From the NCBI RefSeq assembly GCF_001518015.1, contig NZ_LPUY01000100.1:1-64000 (forward strand): a stretch of 64,000 nucleotides of DNA, written 5' to 3'. The notes under the pieces were generated by a model. It was not told the DNA's origin. It made no database searches and was given only the letters and a program-made list of their open reading frames with translations. The position numbers were made by a program, and so were the translations under genes. The stretch is from Tritonibacter horizontis. GTDB lineage: Bacteria > Pseudomonadota > Alphaproteobacteria > Rhodobacterales > Rhodobacteraceae. Shown piece after piece: positions 35,315-45,492 of this stretch (position 1 is the first letter of the stretch; each line of letters starts with the position of its first letter).

Positions 35315-38300
35315 TCAGGCGTTGCCGCCCAGCAGGGCCGCATTGCCCCCGGCCGCCGTGGTGTCGACGCAGACATGGCGTTCCGCCAGCACCCGCGCCC
35401 GGTCGGGGCGCCCGGGGATCAGCGGCAGGATCGGGCCCGCCCGTCTGGACAGCGCCTGCTCGATCTCGCGCCCGGTCGCGGCGTCGCCCCACCACAGCAC
35501 GCCGGACAGGCCCTCAATATGTTGCAGCCTGTGCAGGTCCATCATGCCATCCGCGATCAGGGCGGTGCCACCGAGCGCCTGGACGATATCGGCCTGGTCC
35601 GCGGCAGCGGCGCTGCCCGGTCCCAGGCACAAAAGCGGCGGTCGGGCTGAAACCGTCAGCCGGTTGGATTCGCCTGTGGGGCCGGGCAGGGAGGTGGTTA
35701 CCGGCGCGGCAGCCGAACCCGTTGCCGACGGCAGGTCCGCCATTGTGTTGGACCAGCTGTCCTTGCTGACCTGGCGGTCGGGGGCGCAGAACCGCGCCAG
35801 GTAGTGGGGGCCGCCGGCCTTGGGACCCGTGCCCGACAGACCTTCGCCGCCAAAGGGCTGGCTGCCGACGATAGCGCCGATCTGATTGCGGTTCACATAG
35901 AGATTGCCAGCATGCACACGGTCGCAGACGTGCTGAACCCGGTCGTCGATCCGTGTGTGCAGCCCGAAGGTAAGTCCGTATCCGGTGGCGTTGATTGCAT
36001 CGATGACCGTATCCAGCTGGCGCGATTTGAAGGTCGCCACATGCAGGACAGGGCCAAAGATCTCTTCTTCCAGATCGCCGATGCCGTTGACCCGGATCAG
36101 CGTCGGGCCAACAAAGGTTCCGCCTTGCGGCGCCTGCATCTCTTTCAGCACCCGACCTTCGCTGCGGGCCTGTTCGATATGGGCGAGGATCTTGGCACGG
36201 GCGGCCTCGTCGATCACCGGACCGCTGTCGGTGGCCAGATGCCAGGGGTCATCGAGATCCAGCACCTCCATCGCGCCCTGCAACATGGTCAGCACGTCCT
36301 CGGCCACATCTTCCTGCAGGTAGAGACAGCGCAGAGCAGAGCAGCGCTGACCGGCAGATTGGAACGCACTTTCGACAATGGCCTGCACGGCCTGTTCGGG
36401 CAGGGCGGTGGAATCCACGATCATGGCGTTCAGCCCGCCTGTTTCCGCAATGAGGGGCGTGCCGGGGGCGCAGTGTTCGGCCATCGCGGCACGAATGCGC
36501 AGGGCGGTGGCGGTCGAGCCGGTAAAGGCAACGCCGCCCACGCGCGCGTCGCCGGTGATCGCGGCGCCTACGGTGCTGCCGCGACCGGGCAGAAATTGCA
36601 AAACCTCACGGGGGACGCCGGCCTCATGCAGCAGTTCGACGGCACGATAGGCCACCAATGGTGTCTGATCTGCCGGTTTCGCCAGCACGGCATTGCCCGC
36701 CGCCAGCGCCGCCGAAACCTGCCCCGTGAAAATCGCGAGCGGAAAGTTCCAGGGCGAAATGCAGCTGAAGATGCCCGCAGGCGGGGCATCGGGAATGCGC
36801 GCCGCGTAGTAGCGCAGGAAATCCACTGCCTCGCGCAGTTCTGCCACCGCGTCCATCTGCGTCTTGCCGGCCTCGCGCGCCAACAAGGCAAACAGTTCGC
36901 CAAAATGCGTCTCGTAGAGATCGGCCGCCTTGTTCAGCGCCTGGGCGCGGGTGCTGGCGGGCACATCCCAGATGGTGGCCGAGGCCAGGGCCAGTTCGAT
37001 ATCCTCGGCGCTGGATTGCGCGACTGTGCCGATCTCGCTGAGGTCGCTTGGGTTGGTTACCGCTGTCGGACTCTCCGGGGCGGCCTTGCCGGACAGCAGC
37101 GGCTTTGCCTGCCAGTGATGATCCCGGAACGGCGCACGGGTTGCCTCGATGGCGGCAAGGGTTGGCGCGTGGCGCAGATCGAACCCCATGGCATTTTTGC
37201 GTTCGGGCTGAAAGAGCTCGACACCGGTTGGAATGTCGCTGGCAAGGTCGTCGATGTCCAGGAACGGATCGGCGGCGACCACCTCTGGCGGGACGTCCTC
37301 GTCGACGATCTGGTTGACAAAGGAAGAGTTGGCGCCGTTTTCCAACAGGCGCCGCACCAGATAGGCCAGCAGGTCGCGATGGGCGCCAACCGGGGCATAG
37401 ACACGGCAGCGGGTGGCGTTCTTGTCCATCACCTTCTGGTGCAGGGTTTCGCCCATGCCATGCAGGCGCTGGAATTCAAAGGCTTGCCCCTCTTGCGCCA
37501 GATGCAGGATGGCGCTGACCGTATGGGCGTTATGGGTGGCAAACTGCGGATAGATCCGATCTGTGCGCGCCAGCAGTTTGCGGGCGTTGGCAATATAGGA
37601 GACATCCGTCAGCGCCTTGGAGGTATAGACCGGAAAGCCGCCCATCCCCTCTACCTGCGCGCGCTTGATCTCGGTGTCCCAATAGGCGCCCTTGACCAGC
37701 CGCACCATAATGCGGCGATCGTGTCTTTCTGCCATTTCATACAGGGCGTCGATGGCCAGACCGGTGCGCGGCCCGAAGGCCTGAACCACGACGCCGAACC
37801 CGTCCCAGCCCTTGAGCGCCGGATCGCAGATCACCTCTTCGATCACCTCAAGGGACAGCGACAGCCGGTCGGCCTCCTCGGCGTCCACATTCAGCCCCAT
37901 GCGGGCCGCCTTGGCCAGGATCGCCAGCGCCTTTAGCCGGGGAACAAGCTGTTGGCGGACCGATGCGGTCTTGGCGATCTCGTAGCGCGGGTGCAGCGCC
38001 GACAGTTTGACAGAAATGCCGGGGTTTTCGCGGATGTCATTCTTGGTGCAGGCGGCGGCAATGGCGGAAATCGCGCGCGAATACGACAGGTGATAGCGCG
38101 CGGCATCCGCTTCGGTACGGGCGGCTTCTCCCAGCATATCGTAGGAATAGGTATAGCCCTTCGCCTCCATATTGGCGGCACGTTTCATCGCGCTTTCTAT
38201 GGTCTCTCCGAGGACGAACTGGCGGCCCATTTCCTTCATTGCGCGGGCCACCGCGGTGCGGATCACCGGCTCTCCGAGGCGTTTCACCGCCCCCCGCAGC

Positions 38301-38722
38301 GCGCCAATCGGGCTGCGGTCTTCGTCCAGAACACGCCCCGTCAACATCAGCGCCCAGGTGGAGGCATTGACCAGCGACGAGGTGGATTTGCCAAGATGCT
38401 TGCCCCAGTCAGAGGGCGCGATCTTGTCCTCGATCAGCGCGTCGATGGTATCCGCATCCGGCACCCGGAGCAGCGCCTCGGCAAGGCACATCAGGGCGAC
38501 GCCTTCCTCGGTCGACAGGCCGTATTCGGCCAGAAAGACCTCCATCAAACCCGGCGCGGAATGGCCGCGGATGTCTTTTACCAGCTGCGTGGCGTCGGCG
38601 CAGATGGCCTGTCGTTCCGCCTGCGACAGGGCTGCCTGTGCTACCAGCGCATCGCGCATATGGGTTTGGTCAACATAGGTCCCGGCATCAATCTGGTCGC
38701 GCAGTTTCAGGTCATGTGTCAT
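35315..38722 (-). CDS. putA: bifunctional proline dehydrogenase / glutamate-semialdehyde dehydrogenase
   Basis: A 1135-residue PutA that turns proline into glutamate in two steps. The proline dehydrogenase barrel covers roughly residues 140-450 ([37 protein letters not shown]); the aldehyde dehydrogenase module follows (about 530-990), with catalytic Cys794 in GQRCSALRC and the Glu in [11 protein letters not shown] further C-terminal ALDH-superfamily-like domain ends the protein. No N-terminal ribbon-helix-helix DNA-binding domain, in line with a separate regulator, putR, divergent from it. ATG 38722 is the start. Confidence 0.97.
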   Translation of the reverse strand: MTHDLKLRDQIDAGTYVDQTHMRDALVAQAALSQAERQAICADATQLVKDIRGHSAPGLMEVFLAEYGLSTEEGVALMCLAEALLRVPDADTIDALIEDKIAPSDWGKHLGKSTSSLVNASTWALMLTGRVLDEDRSPIGALRGAVKRLGEPVIRTAVARAMKEMGRQFVLGETIESAMKRAANMEAKGYTYSYDMLGEAARTEADAARYHLSYSRAISAIAAACTKNDIRENPGISVKLSALHPRYEIAKTASVRQQLVPRLKALAILAKAARMGLNVDAEEADRLSLSLEVIEEVICDPALKGWDGFGVVVQAFGPRTGLAIDALYEMAERHDRRIMVRLVKGAYWDTEIKRAQVEGMGGFPVYTSKALTDVSYIANARKLLARTDRIYPQFATHNAHTVSAILHLAQEGQAFEFQRLHGMGETLHQKVMDKNATRCRVYAPVGAHRDLLAYLVRRLLENGANSSFVNQIVDEDVPPEVVAADPFLDIDDLASDIPTGVELFQPERKNAMGFDLRHAPTLAAIEATRAPFRDHHWQAKPLLSGKAAPESPTAVTNPSDLSEIGTVAQSSAEDIELALASATIWDVPASTRAQALNKAADLYETHFGELFALLAREAGKTQMDAVAELREAVDFLRYYAARIPDAPPAGIFSCISPWNFPLAIFTGQVSAALAAGNAVLAKPADQTPLVAYRAVELLHEAGVPREVLQFLPGRGSTVGAAITGDARVGGVAFTGSTATALRIRAAMAEHCAPGTPLIAETGGLNAMIVDSTALPEQAVQAIVESAFQSAGQRCSALRCLYLQEDVAEDVLTMLQGAMEVLDLDDPWHLATDSGPVIDEAARAKILAHIEQARSEGRVLKEMQAPQGGTFVGPTLIRVNGIGDLEEEIFGPVLHVATFKSRQLDTVIDAINATGYGLTFGLHTRIDDRVQHVCDRVHAGNLYVNRNQIGAIVGSQPFGGEGLSGTGPKAGGPHYLARFCAPDRQVSKDSWSNTMADLPSATGSAAAPVTTSLPGPTGESNRLTVSARPPLLCLGPGSAAAADQADIVQALGGTALIADGMMDLHRLQHIEGLSGVLWWGDAATGREIEQALSRRAGPILPLIPGRPDRARVLAERHVCVDTTAAGGNAALLGGNA

Positions 38723-38729
38723 CAGGATG

Positions 38730-38796
38730 TCCCCATCGTCAGAGATATGACCTAATATACCGCGTTTTATCTGGTCATTTGTCCCGTAACTGGGGA
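38730..38796. promoter_or_regulatory. putA-putR operator region with nested inverted repeats
   Basis: Two inverted repeats share almost one centre (about 38763): ATGACC (38747-38752) with GGTCAT (38773-38778), and outside it TCCCCA (38730-38735) with TGGGGA (38791-38796). Lrp-family regulators bind such spread, symmetrical sites; PutR is the obvious candidate. The AT-rich middle (CTAATATACCGCG) may hold a -10 element. Confidence 0.5.
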
Positions 38797-38835
38797 TAAC
38801 ACAGTCCATATGCGTCTATTTACGGAGGTGTCTTG

Positions 38836-39312
38836 ATGCAATCGCGCTTTCCCGGGCTGGACCGGTTTGACCAGGCGATTCTACGTGAGCTCAGTCACAA
38901 TGGCCGGGTGTCGGTTTCTGATCTGGCGCGCGGGATCGGCCTGTCCAAATCGCCCACCCAAACGCGGCTGAAACGGTTGGAGGCGGAAGGGTTCATTCAG
39001 GGCTACCGGGCCTTGATCGATCCGATCCGGTTGGGGCTGGATCATGTCGCCTTTGTCGAGGTCAAGCTGACCGACACCCGGGAGATGGCGTTGGCGGCGT
39101 TCAACGCCGCCGTGGTGCAGGTGCCGGAAATCGAAGAAGTTCATATGCTTGCGTCCCATTTCGACTATCTACTCAAGGTGCGCTGCCGGTCCATGTCTGA
39201 TTTTCGCGCGGTGCTGGGAGAGAAGGTTTCCTCCCTGCCTTATGTGTCCTCGACCTCGACCTATATGTCGATGCAGACGGTCAAGGACGACGGTGGGCTG
39301 GGCCCGATGTAG
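38836..39312 (+). CDS. putR: Lrp/AsnC-family proline-responsive activator
   Basis: A 158-residue Lrp-type regulator: helix-turn-helix NGRVSVSDLARGIGLSKSP (residues about 22-41), then a RAM effector domain (LGLDHVAFVEVKLTD; HMLASHFDYLLKVRC). The position, divergent from putA, identifies it as PutR, which activates putA when proline is present in related alphaproteobacteria. GGAGGTG lies at 38824-38830, giving the right spacing for ATG 38836 and not for the TTG at 38833. Confidence 0.93.
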   Translation: MQSRFPGLDRFDQAILRELSHNGRVSVSDLARGIGLSKSPTQTRLKRLEAEGFIQGYRALIDPIRLGLDHVAFVEVKLTDTREMALAAFNAAVVQVPEIEEVHMLASHFDYLLKVRCRSMSDFRAVLGEKVSSLPYVSSTSTYMSMQTVKDDGGLGPM

Positions 39313-39413
39313 GGCAGGGCAAAGCTGTCACCAGATGCGGGGCGGCGCGGTTTCTGGACGCCGCGCGCGAAGTTGTGATTTGTTCACCGCGTCAGGGTGG
39401 GCATGATTGGGTC

Positions 39414-39989
39414 ATGTTGTGCCCTGTGATCCCCCGGTTTGTTTGCCTTGTCGCGTTTGTCTGTGGCGCGGGGGGCGCCATGGCGGTCTGTCCGGCGCCA
39501 CCGGATCATTCCAGTCAGATCAGCGCCCTTTTGGGCGAAATCCAGTCGGCTGAGACCGAACACGAGGCCAGGCTGATCGGCAATGAGCTTTGGACCTATT
39601 GGGCCGATGCACCGGATGCAGAGGCGCAGGCGATCCTGGATCGGGGCATGACCCGGCGCTCTGCCTATGATTTTCTCGGTGCGCTTGCGGATTTTGACCT
39701 GCTCATCGCCTATTGTCCGAACTATGCCGAAGGCTACAATCAGCGGGCCTTTGTCAACTATCTGCGCCGGGATTTTGCGCGCGCGCTGGTGGATCTGGAG
39801 CGGGCGCTGGCGCTGTCGCCCCGGCATGTGGCCGCGATGAGCGGCCGCGCCCTGTCGCTTTATGGGCTGGGGCGGCTCGAAGAGGCGCGCATCGCATTGG
39901 AATCCGCACTGGCGTATAATCCATGGCTGACGGAGCGCTACCTGCTCGCGCCCGGAGGCCCGCTGGATATGGAGGATGTCGAACTCTAG
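39414..39989 (+). CDS. secreted tetratricopeptide-repeat protein
   Basis: A 191-residue protein with a likely signal peptide (VCLVAFVCGAGGAMA, cleaved before VCPAPP). Two or three TPR units can be read: YDFLGALADFDLLIAYCPNY, AEGYNQRAFVNYLRRDFARA and HVAAMSGRALSLYGLGRLEE. Probably a periplasmic scaffold; no specific function. Roseobacter genomes commonly carry such small TPR proteins. Confidence 0.8.
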   Translation: MLCPVIPRFVCLVAFVCGAGGAMAVCPAPPDHSSQISALLGEIQSAETEHEARLIGNELWTYWADAPDAEAQAILDRGMTRRSAYDFLGALADFDLLIAYCPNYAEGYNQRAFVNYLRRDFARALVDLERALALSPRHVAAMSGRALSLYGLGRLEEARIALESALAYNPWLTERYLLAPGGPLDMEDVEL

Positions 39990-40082
39990 CGCCGCGCGCG
40001 GATCACGGTCTGTGCCGATGCCGAATTTCCGATTGAACCCCGCACCATGCGCGGATAGATCTGGACGCCGAAGTCCAGGCGC

Positions 40083-40166
40083 GCGGGCGTGGTGGAATGG
40101 TAGACACAGGGGACTTAAAATCCCCAGGCTTTAGCCGTGCGGGTTCGAGTCCCGCCGCCCGTACCA
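40083..40166 (+). tRNA. tRNA-Leu (anticodon UAA)
   Basis: Acceptor stem GCGGGCG pairs with CGCCCGT (G-U at the first pair), D-arm GGTGGAATGGTAGACAC, anticodon stem GGGGA/TCCCC with loop CTTAAAA giving anticodon TAA, a short variable arm (AGGCTTTAGCCGT), T-loop TTCGAGT, and an encoded CCA. The long variable region and the anticodon make it leucine. No integrase or att duplication is nearby. Confidence 0.95.
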
Positions 40167-40416
40167 GTTTGATTTTAAAGGGGTTTACCTTGCCATCCGG
40201 TCACGTTGCCTGGGGGCGATTTTCCAGCACTTACATCGCTATGCTCTTTGGCTGTTCTGGTGCACCTGGTGTCCGCAGGTGTTCTTACCGCTTTTTTGCG
40301 CATGAAGCGGCCATGCGGCAGCTGCTGCGTGGCCTATATACGGCCCGGTCTGGACGCCGGATTGCGGCGGCCAGCCCGGGGCGTAGCGATGCGTCCTTTA
40401 TCCGCGGATCACCGCG

Positions 40417-42186
40417 CTAGTGGTTGTGGCGGGGCAATTTGCGGGCAATCCGCTGGAAGCCTTCGGCCGAGCGCATCACCGCGCCATCGCTCAGTTGGTT
40501 GGTTTCTTCGCGGTAGATCTTTTGCCAGGGCGTCTGTGCGGGCGGGATGGCGGGGGTACCCTGCTGGCGCCGGGCTTCGATTTCGGCCTCTGGAACCAGC
40601 ATGTCGCACCGTCCCTCATTCAGGTCGATGCGGATTTTGTCACCGCTGCGCAGCCAGGCGAGGCCGCCGCCGGCCGCGCTCTCGGGGGAAGCATGAACAA
40701 TCGAAGGGCTGTCGGCGGTGCCCGATTGCCGGCCGTCGCCGATGGTCGGCAGGCTGGTGATCCCGGCACGAATGAGCCGGTCCGGCGGCTGCATGTTCAC
40801 CACCTCGGCAGAGCCGGGCCAGCCGATCGGACCGGAGCCGCGAATGACCAGGATTGATCGTTCGTCGATGTCCAGCTCGGGATCATTGATCCGGGTGTGG
40901 TAGTCTTCCGAGCCATCAAACACCACGGCGCGGCCTTCGAAACAGTTTTCCTTGCCCGGTTCGGCCAGAAAACGGCGGCGGAAGTCCTCTGAGATCACAC
41001 AGGTTTTCATGATCGCGAAATCAAAGAGATTGCCCTTGAGCACGCGAAACCCAGCGCGTTCCATCAGCGGTTGGGCAAAGGGGCGGATGACTTCGCGATC
41101 CCGTGCTTCGCTCCCCTTGAGGTTCTCGGCCAGGCTTTGGCCGCTTACGGTCAGGCAGGTGGTGTCCAGAACACCGGCTTCGGCCAGTTCCCACATGATG
41201 GCGGGGACCCCGCCGGCCCGGTGAAACCGTTCCGACAGAAACCGCCCCGCCGGCTGCACATCGGCCAGCAGCGGGATGTCATAGCCATGCAGCTGCCAGT
41301 CGTCCTTGCTGAGGGCGACACCGGCGGTTTCGGCGATGGCGGTCAGATGCGGCTGGGCATTGGTTGAGCCGCCAATCGCTGCATTGACCCGCAGCGCGTT
41401 CAGAAGCGCATCTCGGGTCAGGATCTGCGATGGACGCAGGTCCTCATGCACCATATCCACCACACGTTTGCCGGTCCGATAAGCCATCTGGCCCCGTTCG
41501 CGGTAGGCGGCCGGGATCGCCGCGCAGCCGGGCAGGGACATGCCCATGGCCTCGGCCAGGGCGTTCAGGGTGGAGGCGGTGCCCATCGTGTTGCAATGGC
41601 CGATGGAGGGGGCAGAGGTCATCGCCGCCTCCAGAAACTCTTCGCGGTTGATTTCACCGGCGGCATAGCGGCGACGGGATTGCCAGATGACGGTGCCGGA
41701 ACCGGCCAAGCGCCCTTCATGTACGGAATCGAGCATCGCGCCCCCGGACAGAACAATCGCCGGAATATCCACGGTCGCTGCGGCCATGATCGCCGCTGGC
41801 GTGGTCTTGTCGCACCCGGTGGTCAGCACCACACCGTCGAGCGGATAGCCGTGCAACAGCTCGACCAGCCCGAGGTACGCCAGGTTGCGGTCCAGCGCGG
41901 CGGTCGGGCGGCGACAGTTTTCAAAGATCGGATGGGTCGGGAATTCCATCGGAATACCGCCCGCATCGCGAATGCCGTCGCGCACCCGCGTGGCCAGATC
42001 GATGTGATGCCGGTTGCACGGCGACAGGTCGCTGCCGGATTGGGCAATCCCGATGATGGGGCGGCCTTCGGACAGCTCTTCGGGGGTCAGCCCATAGTTC
42101 ATGAAGCGCTCCAGATAGAGCGCGGTCAGGTCGGCGTGGTCGGGGTTGTCGAACCAGTCCTGGCTTCGCAGGCGGCGTTTCGTCAT
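40417..42186 (-). CDS. IlvD/Edd-family sugar-acid dehydratase
   Basis: A 589-residue Fe-S dehydratase of the IlvD/Edd family, in the pentonate-dehydratase branch (AraC/XylD-like): SGSDLSPCNRHHIDL, TTGCDKTTPAA and GHCNTMGTAST provide the three cluster cysteines. These enzymes turn L-arabonate, D-xylonate or similar acids into 2-keto-3-deoxy sugars. Its ATG overlaps the FAH-family stop by four bases. Last gene of the TRAP, regulator, FAH, dehydratase operon. The exact sugar acid is unknown. Confidence 0.92.
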   Translation of the reverse strand: MTKRRLRSQDWFDNPDHADLTALYLERFMNYGLTPEELSEGRPIIGIAQSGSDLSPCNRHHIDLATRVRDGIRDAGGIPMEFPTHPIFENCRRPTAALDRNLAYLGLVELLHGYPLDGVVLTTGCDKTTPAAIMAAATVDIPAIVLSGGAMLDSVHEGRLAGSGTVIWQSRRRYAAGEINREEFLEAAMTSAPSIGHCNTMGTASTLNALAEAMGMSLPGCAAIPAAYRERGQMAYRTGKRVVDMVHEDLRPSQILTRDALLNALRVNAAIGGSTNAQPHLTAIAETAGVALSKDDWQLHGYDIPLLADVQPAGRFLSERFHRAGGVPAIMWELAEAGVLDTTCLTVSGQSLAENLKGSEARDREVIRPFAQPLMERAGFRVLKGNLFDFAIMKTCVISEDFRRRFLAEPGKENCFEGRAVVFDGSEDYHTRINDPELDIDERSILVIRGSGPIGWPGSAEVVNMQPPDRLIRAGITSLPTIGDGRQSGTADSPSIVHASPESAAGGGLAWLRSGDKIRIDLNEGRCDMLVPEAEIEARRQQGTPAIPPAQTPWQKIYREETNQLSDGAVMRSAEGFQRIARKLPRHNH

Positions 42187-43340
42187 GCTACCATTCCTCT
42201 TGCAAATAGGTTTTCCATCAAGGCGCGGGTGCCAAAGGTCCAGGGCTCGACCTGGTCACAGGGGTGCACCTGGTTCACCAAACGGCCCAGCAGGGGCGAG
42301 GTCACGGTCACCCGGTCCCCGGTCTTGTGGGTAAAGCCGGCCCCTTCGCCATCGCGGTCTTTGGTGGGCGCGAACATTGTCCCGAGGTAGAGCATGGCGC
42401 CATCTGGATATTGATGGCTTGGGTTCAGCAACTGCGCCGCAAGATCGGCAGGCTGGCGCGAAATCTGCGCCATGTCGGAATGGTCCTGCAGTTCGAAGCC
42501 GTCTTCTCCGACGATCTCCAGCCCGACACGCAGGGTGCCGACATCCTGCAGGGTAAACGTGTCGTCGAACAGCCGGATAAAGGGGCCGAGCGCGGCGGCG
42601 GCGTTATTGTCCTTGGCCTTGCCCAGCAACAGGGCAGAGCGCCCTTCGAAATCGCGCAGGTTGACGTCATTGCCCAGCGTGGCGCCGCGCAGGACGCCCT
42701 GTGAGTTGATCGCCAGTACCACCTCTGGTTCCGGATTGTTCCAATGGGAGCCGCTGTGGACACCGATCTGGGCGCCGCAGCCGACCGCGGACATGGGCTG
42801 CGCCTTGGTGAAAATCTCGGCGTCGGGGCCAATCCCGACCTCCAGATATTGCGACCAGAGACCGGCCTCTTGCAGGTGCGCCTTGACGGCGGCGGCCTGT
42901 TGCGATCCGGGAACGAGCCCCCGCAGATTGCCGCCCAGGATGTCCGAAAGCTCGGCGCGGATCGCCGCAGCCCGACCGGGATCGCCCTTGGCGCGTTCTT
43001 CGATGACCCGTTCGATCATCGACCCGGCAAAGGTGACCCCGGCCGCCTTGACCGCCTGCAGGTCGCAGGGCGCCAACAGCCTGCCGAGCCGTCCGGTGCC
43101 ATTGCCTGCATCGAGGTAGCCGTCCAGCGGCCCGAGCGAGTCACCGCCCGCGCGCGCCACGTCCAGCAGGTCCGGCCGCTCCAGCAGGCCTGACATGGTC
43201 GCGCAGGCATGGCTCAGATCCAGAAGCGCGTTGTCATGCACCACCACCGGGCAGGGGCCGCCAATGGCGTTTGACCAGACCCGCCCCACCAGGACGCCGC
43301 CGGGCGTTTCGGGCAGGATTTCCGCTGCTGTCAGTTTCAC
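42183..43340 (-). CDS. fumarylacetoacetate hydrolase family protein (2-keto-3-deoxy-acid dehydratase type)
   Basis: A 385-residue FAH-fold enzyme. EPEVVLAINSQG carries metal-binding acidic residues and LGNDVNLRDFEGRSALLLGKAKDNNAA the substrate loop. Such long FAH members in sugar-acid clusters dehydrate 2-keto-3-deoxypentonate toward alpha-ketoglutarate semialdehyde. The GTG at 43340 with a GAGGAG site is preferred to a TTG at 43358. Translationally coupled to the IlvD/Edd-type dehydratase, supporting consecutive steps. Confidence 0.88.
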   Translation of the reverse strand: MKLTAAEILPETPGGVLVGRVWSNAIGGPCPVVVHDNALLDLSHACATMSGLLERPDLLDVARAGGDSLGPLDGYLDAGNGTGRLGRLLAPCDLQAVKAAGVTFAGSMIERVIEERAKGDPGRAAAIRAELSDILGGNLRGLVPGSQQAAAVKAHLQEAGLWSQYLEVGIGPDAEIFTKAQPMSAVGCGAQIGVHSGSHWNNPEPEVVLAINSQGVLRGATLGNDVNLRDFEGRSALLLGKAKDNNAAAALGPFIRLFDDTFTLQDVGTLRVGLEIVGEDGFELQDHSDMAQISRQPADLAAQLLNPSHQYPDGAMLYLGTMFAPTKDRDGEGAGFTHKTGDRVTVTSPLLGRLVNQVHPCDQVEPWTFGTRALMENLFARGMVA

Positions 43341-43416
43341 GATACCGTTTCTCCTCAATTTGAATGTCTTGCTGTGCGCATGCTGGCCGGTTGCGGGACC
43401 GGTGCGATGACAGGCA

Positions 43417-44136
43417 TCACGCCTCGCTTTCGGTGGATTTGGGTGGAAACGGGAACGTCGCCAGTCCAGCCCGAAGATGGGTGCGCATCAGATACTGATA
43501 GGCGAGATCGTCCGCTGTTTCGATCGCGCGCAGGATGCCTTCGTGTTCCTGGAACGTCTCGCCTTCGATGATCCGGCGGGTTTTGCCGCGCTGCATGATC
43601 CGCAGGATCACCGGTTTCATGATGCCGTAGATGTCCAGAATGGATTTGTTGCCGGTCAGAGCGATCAGCCCGGTATGGAATTTGAAATCGTACTGCGACG
43701 CCTCGACGATGCTGCGCGCCTGAACCATTTGCTGGTTGGTCTCGCGCAGGGTGATCAGATCCTGCGGCGTGACCGCCTCGAAGATATGCAGCGCAGAGCC
43801 GGTTTCGATCAGTTCGCGAAACCCCTGGATGTCGTCAAAGGTCTCGCGTGAGATTTCGGCGACGTTGAAGGAAAAGATATCCAGCGCACGGTTCATGCGG
43901 TTGTCGACCAGCGTCGCGCCAACCTTGGGGCGGACATCGACAATGCCATAGGCCTTGAGCATCCGCATCGCTTCGCGCACCGTGTTGCGGCTTGTGGCAA
44001 AGCGTTCGCACAGCTCCCGCTCTGTCGGCAGCTTGTCACCGACCGACAGCCCGTCGCTGTCGATCAGTTCGCGGATCTGGGCCACGACCTGATCGACGGC
44101 GGATCCGGCTGCGGCCTCATCGAAGACATCGTCCAA
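43417..44136 (-). CDS. GntR-family regulator with FCD domain (FadR type)
   Basis: A 239-residue regulator: winged helix (VGDKLPTERELCERFATSRN; TVREAMRMLKAYGIV) at residues about 30-75 and an FCD effector domain behind it with metal-binding histidines (FKFHTGLIAL; EHEGILRAIE). It lies inside the sugar-acid operon and would respond to a pathway intermediate. A candidate operator with the FadR-type TNGT-N3-ACNA pattern is at 47406 upstream of the operon. Confidence 0.92.
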   Translation of the reverse strand: MDDVFDEAAAGSAVDQVVAQIRELIDSDGLSVGDKLPTERELCERFATSRNTVREAMRMLKAYGIVDVRPKVGATLVDNRMNRALDIFSFNVAEISRETFDDIQGFRELIETGSALHIFEAVTPQDLITLRETNQQMVQARSIVEASQYDFKFHTGLIALTGNKSILDIYGIMKPVILRIMQRGKTRRIIEGETFQEHEGILRAIETADDLAYQYLMRTHLRAGLATFPFPPKSTESEA

Positions 44137-44175
44137 GGTCGGTGCTCCTTGCTGTTTGGATCAGAGAATGCCGCC

Positions 44176-45492
44176 TCATATCGCCCAGGTCGCAATCGGT
44201 GGAAAGAACAGAATGATCCCCAGAACCACCAGCTGCAACGCGATGAACGGAAGCAGGGCGACATAGATATGTTTCAACGTGATTTCCCGCGGTGCCACGC
44301 TCTTGAGGTAGAAGGCGGCCGGTCCGAAGGGCGGTGTGAGATAGGACACCTGCATATTGACCGCAAAGAGAATGCCGAACCAGATCGGATCATAGCCAAG
44401 CTGGATCACGATGGGCACGAAAATCGGCAGGGTCAGCAGCGCGATCCCGATCCAGTCGAGGAACATGCCCAAGACCAGCAGGATCACCATCATCACCATG
44501 ATGATCACCACCGGTGGCGCGTCGATGGCCAGGATGGATTGGGCAACAAACCGGTTGCCGCCCATCAGGTTGTAGACCCCGACCAGAACCGCAGCGGCAA
44601 TGCCGATCCAGATGATCATGCCGCAGGTTTCCAGCGTATGGACCAGGCTGTCCTGGATCAGTTTTACCGTCAGTTCGCGGCGAAACAGCGAGATGATCAT
44701 CACCGCAGAGACCCCCATGGCGGCGGCCTCGGTGATGGAGGCGACACCGCCATAGATCGACCCGAGCACCACGAACACGATGAACAGCGGCGCGGCAAGC
44801 GAGCGCAGGGCGCTGGCAAGGGATTCCTGCGCGGCTTCTTCCTCGGACATGGGCGGGCCAAGCTCGGGATTGCGCCAGCACATGAACAGCACATAGGCCA
44901 CATAGAAGGCCAACAGCAGCAGCGCCGGGGTGATGGCCGCGACAAACAGATCCGCAATCGAGACATTGGCGACCAGGCCAAAGATGATCAACACGATGGA
45001 GGGTGGCATCATGGTGCCCAGCGACCCGCCCGCACAGACCACACCAATCGACAGGTTGCGATCATAGCCAAGCCGCAGCATCTGGGGCAGGGCAAGGATG
45101 CCGAGCAGGACGATTTCGCCGCCAATCACCCCCGACATGGCAGCCATCAGGATGGCCACGATCAGGGTCTGCACGGCGACCCCGCCCGGCAGGCGGCCGG
45201 CCAGAATACGCATCCCGTTGAACAGGGATTTGGCAATGCCGGACCGATCCAGCAAGGCAGCCATCAGGATGAACATCGGAATGGCGACCAGCGAATACTC
45301 GGTGATAAAGCCAAAGATCCGCGAGGTGACCAGCGGCAGGGCCATGGGGCCGAACCAACCGAAGGTGAAAACAAGGGCGACCAACCCGGTGACCCAGGCC
45401 AGCGGCTGACCGGTCAGCAGCAGCAGGAAAATCGCCGCCACAAGCAGGTAAGAGCCGTATTCGATGCCAAGTGCGCTAAGATCCATGGTCAT
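44176..45492 (-). CDS. TRAP transporter large permease (DctM)
   Basis: A 438-residue membrane protein with about 12-13 helices of the DctM family; IGGEIVLLGILALPQM, GGSLGTMMPPSIVLIIFG (the conserved Ser/Pro loop) and LDWIGIALLTLPIFVPI are typical. It carries substrate with Na+ from the binding protein. Overlaps the small-permease stop by four bases. Confidence 0.95.
   Translation of the reverse strand: MTMDLSALGIEYGSYLLVAAIFLLLLTGQPLAWVTGLVALVFTFGWFGPMALPLVTSRIFGFITEYSLVAIPMFILMAALLDRSGIAKSLFNGMRILAGRLPGGVAVQTLIVAILMAAMSGVIGGEIVLLGILALPQMLRLGYDRNLSIGVVCAGGSLGTMMPPSIVLIIFGLVANVSIADLFVAAITPALLLLAFYVAYVLFMCWRNPELGPPMSEEEAAQESLASALRSLAAPLFIVFVVLGSIYGGVASITEAAAMGVSAVMIISLFRRELTVKLIQDSLVHTLETCGMIIWIGIAAAVLVGVYNLMGGNRFVAQSILAIDAPPVVIIMVMMVILLVLGMFLDWIGIALLTLPIFVPIVIQLGYDPIWFGILFAVNMQVSYLTPPFGPAAFYLKSVAPREITLKHIYVALLPFIALQLVVLGIILFFPPIATWAI

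Noticed and set aside
35804-37936. 710-codon open frame opposite putA
   Set aside because: Shadow of putA on the other strand; no domain, no ribosome site.
40083-40416. tRNA-Leu as an integration site for a genomic island
   Set aside because: No integrase, att repeat or composition jump next to it.
40097-40420. 107-codon frame across tRNA-Leu
   Set aside because: Overlaps the tRNA gene; no ribosome site or domain.
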